Positions 59,701-64,000 of a stretch of 64,000 nt of DNA are shown here, in pieces. The position numbers were made by a program, and so were the translations under genes. The first letter of the stretch is position 1. Every line of letters begins with the position of its first letter. The notes beneath the pieces are model-generated. The model did not search any database, was not told where the DNA came from, and saw nothing but the letters and a program-made list of their open reading frames with translations. This DNA comes from Bryopsis sp. KO-2023 (Eukaryota; Chlorophyta; Ulvophyceae; Bryopsidales; Bryopsidaceae). The stretch is taken from positions 6,076,001 to 6,140,000 of the forward strand of contig BSYQ01000001.1 in the NCBI GenBank assembly GCA_030272585.1. Reading direction: 5' to 3'.

Positions 59701-60767
59701 ACTGATTGCATGGACCATCAGAAGCTCACAGTGTTTTTTTCACCTCTTGGTTTTGTCAGGAAAAGACGAAGACTGGGGGCTGCATCCCACCCTGCAGATG
59801 TCGGTGAGCTTGGACCAGGCCGTAGAGTCACGACAGGGCAAAGGCACAGGATGCGATTGCTTGCCCAAGCTGCAGGTGGGGAAAAGCTGCAAAAAGATGA
59901 TGGCTTTGGCATCGACGATCGAGATTGGGATGTTTACAAAGAAATGGATAGGAATCACTCGGACTCCGACATGGAAAGGGATGATGAGGCGGAGTATAAA
60001 CGGACAGCAAGTTTGCTGCAGGTTGGGGCCATCACGATCTCAACATTGAGTCTTTAAGATCCGAAATGTAGTTTTTCGATTTCACGAACGATTTTATTTT
60101 TATTTTTTTGAATCAAGAAGAAAAACAAATCCTGTATATAAGCGTCTGGAACCTCTTTTCTCAGGAACTAGGGGAGGGCAGCAGTGTCATCGATCTGACA
60201 AAGGAGCAACATGAGAAGGAGACCAGCACACCTCAGCAACGAGCAGAGCAATTCCAGATCTCGCTGACTGTGGATAGAATCCGGGTTCCTGAGCTTCTTT
60301 TTCAACCCTCCCTCTGTGGAATCGACCAGGCAGGACTCGTCGAAGTGGTGGGGGGTGTTCTGCAGCAATTGCCGGTGGAGCTCGCGGATCGATGTGCAAA
60401 TGGGGGTCTTTTGATCACTGGAGGGAATGCAGCATACCCAGGTAAGGGAAGAGGAAGCCTCAGTTTCCACCATGGACTGACTGGAACCCATGAACTTCGC
60501 TCAGTCTGTCGACTTGCACATCGATGCTCCCTGTGTTGCTCAGGTTTGGATGCACGATTGGAGGTCGACCTGAGGTCCATCAGACCACAAGGAAAGCCGA
60601 TCCGGGTTATTCGATCTGATCATTTTTCGCTGGATGCCTGGAGAGGGGCCTCCCTTATTGCCGATACCCCCGGAATATTTACCACCGCGTTCACAAGGGC
60701 TGAGTATCAGGAGTGTGGTGTTGATGTCCTGAGGAGAATGCCTAGTTTAAGCTATGCTTTCAATTGA
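56735..60767 (+). CDS. ARP5: Actin-related protein 5 (INO80 chromatin-remodelling complex)
   Basis: Nuclear actin-fold subunit that with Ies6 couples INO80 ATPase to nucleosome sliding. Exon 1 (ATG 56735, MMAADIERTEVPLVDFVVP) joins in phase 1 to FDRPKRLHYDATLAERALVLDNGSYRFRAG (57027-57118), the first nucleotide-binding loop. Later exons: RPRLEFSNQIIRPRSR; GDGGVVHPVIMTEPCLNP (57605-57655); GLLLGSGHSATHVVPIVDG (57780-57840), the second phosphate loop; IATDLLCRHLQLAYP; a long charged insertion with coiled coil (EKAAKMEGQRRRLREMTEKRK, 58580-58640); SDIRDIHKRIEEVEFAIK; DRDWDVYKEMDR (59920-59955); and IVRVPELLFQPSLCGIDQAGL-like RIRVPELLFQPSLCGID (60275-60330). The last exons GNAAYPG and DAWRGASLIAD lead to TGA 60765-60767. 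The Arp5-specific insertion rules out conventional actin and other Arps. Confidence 0.92.
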
Positions 60768-60988
60768 TGCATTCCGGAGAACTGGTGGTGGTTGTAAAGG
60801 GGGAACATGCAGCACAAAATCAGTGTTTTAAGCTTTGTAGTTGATGTAGTGAAAACTTGGTAAGCAGAAAATGGGTTTGGAGTGACTCATGCTTATCATT
60901 TTGGTTCTCTGTGGGTTTGAGGATCTCAGGTCAGCTCAATCCACTGGTTGAGGAACCAGGAAGATCCAGTCATCAATCCATTCTGAAC

Positions 60989-61378
60989 ATGCCACCCCTC
61001 TTCAGTCGCATCCTCCCTGATGAGGCACAGATCAATGAAATCGACAGAGGTCTCAGAAAAGCGAACGATTTTTTTCCCCCCTATTTCCTTGACACTCTTC
61101 GTGCAATGGTGATTGAATCACGATTCGTCCAACACAGGTTTTTCTCCTTGATGCAACTGGTCTCCTCTCCTTCACACCAAGTTCCACCCAAATTGTCAGC
61201 CAGATTAGATTATATATACTTCCCTTCCGATGCAGGACTCGATTTCCTTGCTCCCCTCCACCCCACTGGATCCTCTCCTTCATCCATCAGAAAGTTAGAT
61301 AGGTCACAAAAGGTTTGGCAAGATCAAGTAACACCAAACAGCTTCGAAAAACAAAACTCTCAGTTTTGTATATCATAA
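60989..61378 (+). CDS. Weak open reading frame, unrecognised
   Basis: ATG-initiated 129-codon frame (MPPLFSRILPDEAQINEIDRG...) 220 bp after ARP5. It contains some protein-like stretches (PPYFLDTLRAMVIESRF) but no family signature, and there are no supporting splice sites. It may be chance or the remnant of a gene. Confidence 0.18.
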   Translation: MPPLFSRILPDEAQINEIDRGLRKANDFFPPYFLDTLRAMVIESRFVQHRFFSLMQLVSSPSHQVPPKLSARLDYIYFPSDAGLDFLAPLHPTGSSPSSIRKLDRSQKVWQDQVTPNSFEKQNSQFCIS

Positions 61379-61639
61379 CATTTTCACGACCAGTACAGGA
61401 ACACCCAAAACAAGAAAGGGTATATTTAGAAACGTATATATATATATATATTTGGACGGAGCAAACGAGGGACAAAGAACTTTATAGAGTTTTTTTTTTT
61501 TCTTCGGAAAACATATAAGAAAAAGACGCACGTAAAGAAAACATTCCGTGAAAAAAAAAAAAACCAAGGAAGTATTACGCGAGAAAGAAAAGTTATTCAC
61601 AAACCTTGAAACGGAAAAAAAAAGGAAACGAAAAAAACG

Positions 61640-62190
61640 AAACTAGTTCGCGAATTATCCCGGGGTGGGTTCGAACCACCACACCACAAAGGTCCCCTCC
61701 GAAGGGCCGAGACGTTTGGATGGACCCCGCTTTTCCTATCCCCAATCATCGATCACGCGCCCAGAAACTTTTTGACGGCTAACCGGTTTCACGGTGATTA
61801 TAGCCTCTCGCCTTTTTCCTAGTGGGCTCACTATGGCCGCCGGAGCGGGAGTGCAAGGTACTCGGGGGGTCGGTCCTTGTAACTTGCCGGGTTCGAACTC
61901 CCGCCGACTCTGTACACCCAAAAAGAGGAGCGAGCTACGTAACGCAAGGACCTGGTGAGATCGATTCAAGCGCTCGTATCGGAAAGTTGATTGACCATGA
62001 TTAGTGAAAACGGGTCGCTTGATTAGTCAGATATAACGTTTTTCCTCTTGGCGTTTTTGGTTTCGTGCGGGACGATGCGATTTCCCCACGCACGTGGATC
62101 ATCCGATCATCTGATTTGATCTTGATCCCCATAATCCAGAATTAAATTTTAGCCCTCGTCCTCGGCGAATCGCTGCGCGGCGACGAGCGT
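61640..62190. other. GC-richer block with two Pol III B-box-like GGTTCGAA motifs
   Basis: On the minus strand near 61668 the sequence GGTTCGAACCC matches the tRNA T-arm/B-box consensus exactly, inside a GGTGG/CCACC stem; on the plus strand near 61890 GGTTCGAACTCC is close. In neither case could acceptor stem, D arm and anticodon arm be folded around it. It might be a tRNA-derived element, a decayed tRNA, or an organellar fragment. Confidence 0.3.
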
Positions 62191-62943
62191 CTGTCTTACA
62201 TTCGTTGCTAATTCAAATAATGTTACCAATCACCACAGTTCCACTTGAAAAAAAACAGCACAAAGAGAAGACTTCGCTTCAAACACAACCCATGAAAAAT
62301 CCGGCCCTCCCAAAAAACACAACCTCTCTTCTGCAACCAGACTTACAGTCTCATTTCCTGAAATCAGAAAATCGTTTCCTAAAATCAGAAAACACCCATT
62401 GGCAACTCTCCTCTCACTCTTTCTAAAACTTCAGTTTCTATCGCCCCTCTCCTCCATAAAACCTCCCCTTTTCACTCCTTTCATCCCCCAAGTTTTTTTC
62501 AGTCACCTTCACTCCTTTACGAAGTCCCACTGTCCAACTGTTGTTGATGTTGGGCACCCATTTCTCGAGATCCCAGGGGGTCAGAGGCAGTCACACGAAT
62601 CGAGCAGAATGAACTGGCGGCGGAGTCAATACACACAGACCCACAACCCACCGAATAGCTGTTCCCACCAAATATACAATGTCTTACAAGCAAAAAGACT
62701 GTCCTTCAGTCGTGGAACTTTCCCTTTATAATCGCTAACCCTCTCAACTTCCTAACCGTACCCAGGTCAAACTCAGTTAACAGCGAGACAGATATCCAAA
62801 CCAAAACAGTCTCAGCCGACTCATCTAACTGTTTCACCACCACTCCGAACTCCCAACATCCATACATACACTCAACCAGAACACTGTTCTATTTTTTTCT
62901 TCATCACTTTTCCTTTTCAGATAAAAATGCAGTCACCTCCACC

Positions 62944-63476
62944 ATGGTCAAAGCAACAACCGTTTATATTTGTCGACACCACCAGAGACAAGGCAGCTTT
63001 TTTGGGATGCCCACAAGTAGGGGGTGGAGCAGGTTTGGAGGAGGTCACCAGCAGCAGCGATCGAATCGAATCGATTTGCGGACATTGCCTGCTGGGCGAT
63101 TGGAAACGCCGCCACCTTGTCGATCACGACTTCAGGAGCCGTCGAGTCCACTGTTTGAGCGACATATCAGCGACCGACCGAGGTGCGGCAGAAAGGAGGA
63201 TCCGGAGAATTTCAACGAGCAGGAAAAAAACAGTCTTTCTGAAGACACCAGCGTGGAGAAGAGGGTTATAGTGGGTGTTGCACTGGAGATTGCAGATGTT
63301 CCATCAATGAAGACCCTGGGCGTTAGATCACAATCACCACGTTGCAAACAAACAAACAAACAACATTGCAGGCACTGTCCCTTCCGAAGCCGCCCCCAAC
63401 ACCTTGGGATCGAGGATGGTGGGCAATCGGAGGAAAAACAAGTGGAATGGCCATGCGTCAAGCAAAAGCCCCTAAG
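62944..63476 (+). CDS. Possible 5' exons of an unrecognised gene running out of the window
   Basis: Frame from ATG 62944 (MVKATTVYICRHHQRQ) to a GTGGGT donor at 63271, then after CATTGCAG an exon 63372-63476 of exactly 35 codons (ALSLPKPPPTPWDRGWWAIG...) before a CTAAG|GTAGCA donor. Both junctions keep phase 0. An overlapping frame from ATG 62927 is also open to 63270. The first exon is Arg/Ser/Pro-rich; the second has a Pro-Trp segment. I cannot name the family. A strong TTTTCAG acceptor at 62921 suggests another exon upstream. Confidence 0.33.
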
Positions 63477-64000
63477 GTAGCATCTCAACTCTCGGGTCTG
63501 AATCGCGCATCAAATGCATGGGATGACACCCACAGCCAGATTTCTTTCCTCCATATTGTCTGTGCTTTCTGCATGTTTCATTTGGAGATCCAATCACAAT
63601 ACATTCCATGGAAAAGAGGGAATTTCAGCCTTGGTTGTTGCGTTCCATCAGACTGTGACTGAGTCCTCCAGTGACTTATAAGCAATTAAGGGAGGCCTTT
63701 GATGAGTGGTGGAGCGAAAATGACACCTGTGACAGTGCCTTTCCACTTTTACTTTTCACTGCCACAGCTGTTGCCAAAGCGATTGCAATGCCTCTGTCAA
63801 GGTTACTTTTTAGTCCAGTTTTTCTGAAAGATACAAGAAAGAAGATCAGGCACCAAAACCATATTTGTATTATTAATACTTCCCTTATTCAAAAGCACAG
63901 GGTTGCCTGGCTCACATACCCCCAAACCAACATTGCCTCCCATCTTTCCATGATATCCCAACTTTGTTGCAGTGCAATCCAACTTGAGCAAGTCCCTTGC
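63477..64000. other. Right edge, no exon recognised
   Basis: About 520 bp that may be intron of the preceding putative gene or spacer. No motif or exon could be supported on either strand. Confidence 0.35.

Larger units (their letters stand above)
60768..62943. other. Spacer with (TA)n run and GC-richer anomalous block
   Basis: About 2.2 kb. 61433-61450 is a TA microsatellite. 61640-62190 differs in composition from its neighbours, with many CGATC/TCGG words and two GGTTCGAA boxes (separate entry). 62220-62900 is pyrimidine-rich and looks untranslated. A minor frame at 60989-61378 is listed separately. Confidence 0.45.

Noticed and set aside
61640..61750. Candidate tRNA gene around GGTTCGAACC
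   Set aside because: No 5' strand pairs with the 3' acceptor sequence, and no D arm or anticodon arm can be placed at the needed distances on either strand.
1..64000. CRISPR array, prophage or bacterial operon
   Set aside because: The window is spliceosomal-intron-bearing nuclear DNA. No spaced direct repeats, phage genes or ribosome-binding-site-led operons are present.

Overview
The window is nuclear DNA from an intron-rich eukaryote that almost certainly carries a plastid. Fifteen confidently identified protein genes, nearly all split by many GT-AG introns of about 60 to 600 bp, sit in 64 kb at roughly one gene per 4 kb. Evidence for a photosynthetic host: an ascorbate-peroxidase-like enzyme with a transit peptide followed by a twin-arginine lumen signal, a plant/cyanobacterial-type glyoxalase, a plant-type NBP35 without its C-terminal CPXC motif, and a hydroxyproline O-arabinosyltransferase (green-lineage wall glycosylation). 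The peroxidase leader has no ER signal peptide, which favours a primary-plastid alga (green or a relative), but the sequence alone does not fix the species.

Layout: (1) 1-2.5 kb, 3' part of a Gup1/HHAT-like MBOAT acyltransferase (+), convergent with (2) a large DNA2 nuclease-helicase gene (-, 2.8-9.5 kb). (3) DBP5 mRNA-export DEAD-box helicase (-) and (4) GUF1/LepA mitochondrial translation GTPase (-), which is divergent from (5) a CGFS monothiol glutaredoxin (+). (6) Glyoxalase (+) and (7) thylakoid-lumen ascorbate peroxidase (-). A 2.7 kb low-complexity region follows. (8) RBBP6/Mpe1-like DWNN protein (-), (9) isovaleryl-CoA dehydrogenase (-), divergent from (10) a 10 kb NUP188 nucleoporin gene (+). 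(11) A secreted zincin-like protein (+), (12) a small acidic hypothetical protein (+), (13) a hydroxyproline O-arabinosyltransferase with a PAN-like cysteine module (-), divergent from (14) intronless NBP35 (+), and (15) ARP5 of the INO80 complex (+). The last 3 kb hold an unusual GC-richer block and a possible unrecognised gene.

The genes are ordinary nuclear housekeeping genes with no cluster logic, although Fe-S biology recurs (NBP35, CGFS glutaredoxin, and the Fe-S enzyme DNA2). No virus, CRISPR array or novel multi-gene system was found. The most unusual structures are two related hAT-like miniature transposons with 8-bp target duplications, both inside introns and in opposite orientation; a GC-AG intron in GUF1 hosting one of them; a near-perfect 26-bp-arm hairpin in the glutaredoxin intron; a RING-less RBBP6; a PAN-like module fused to the arabinosyltransferase; and many directional T(n)G(n)/C(n)A(n) homopolymer junctions in introns and spacers.
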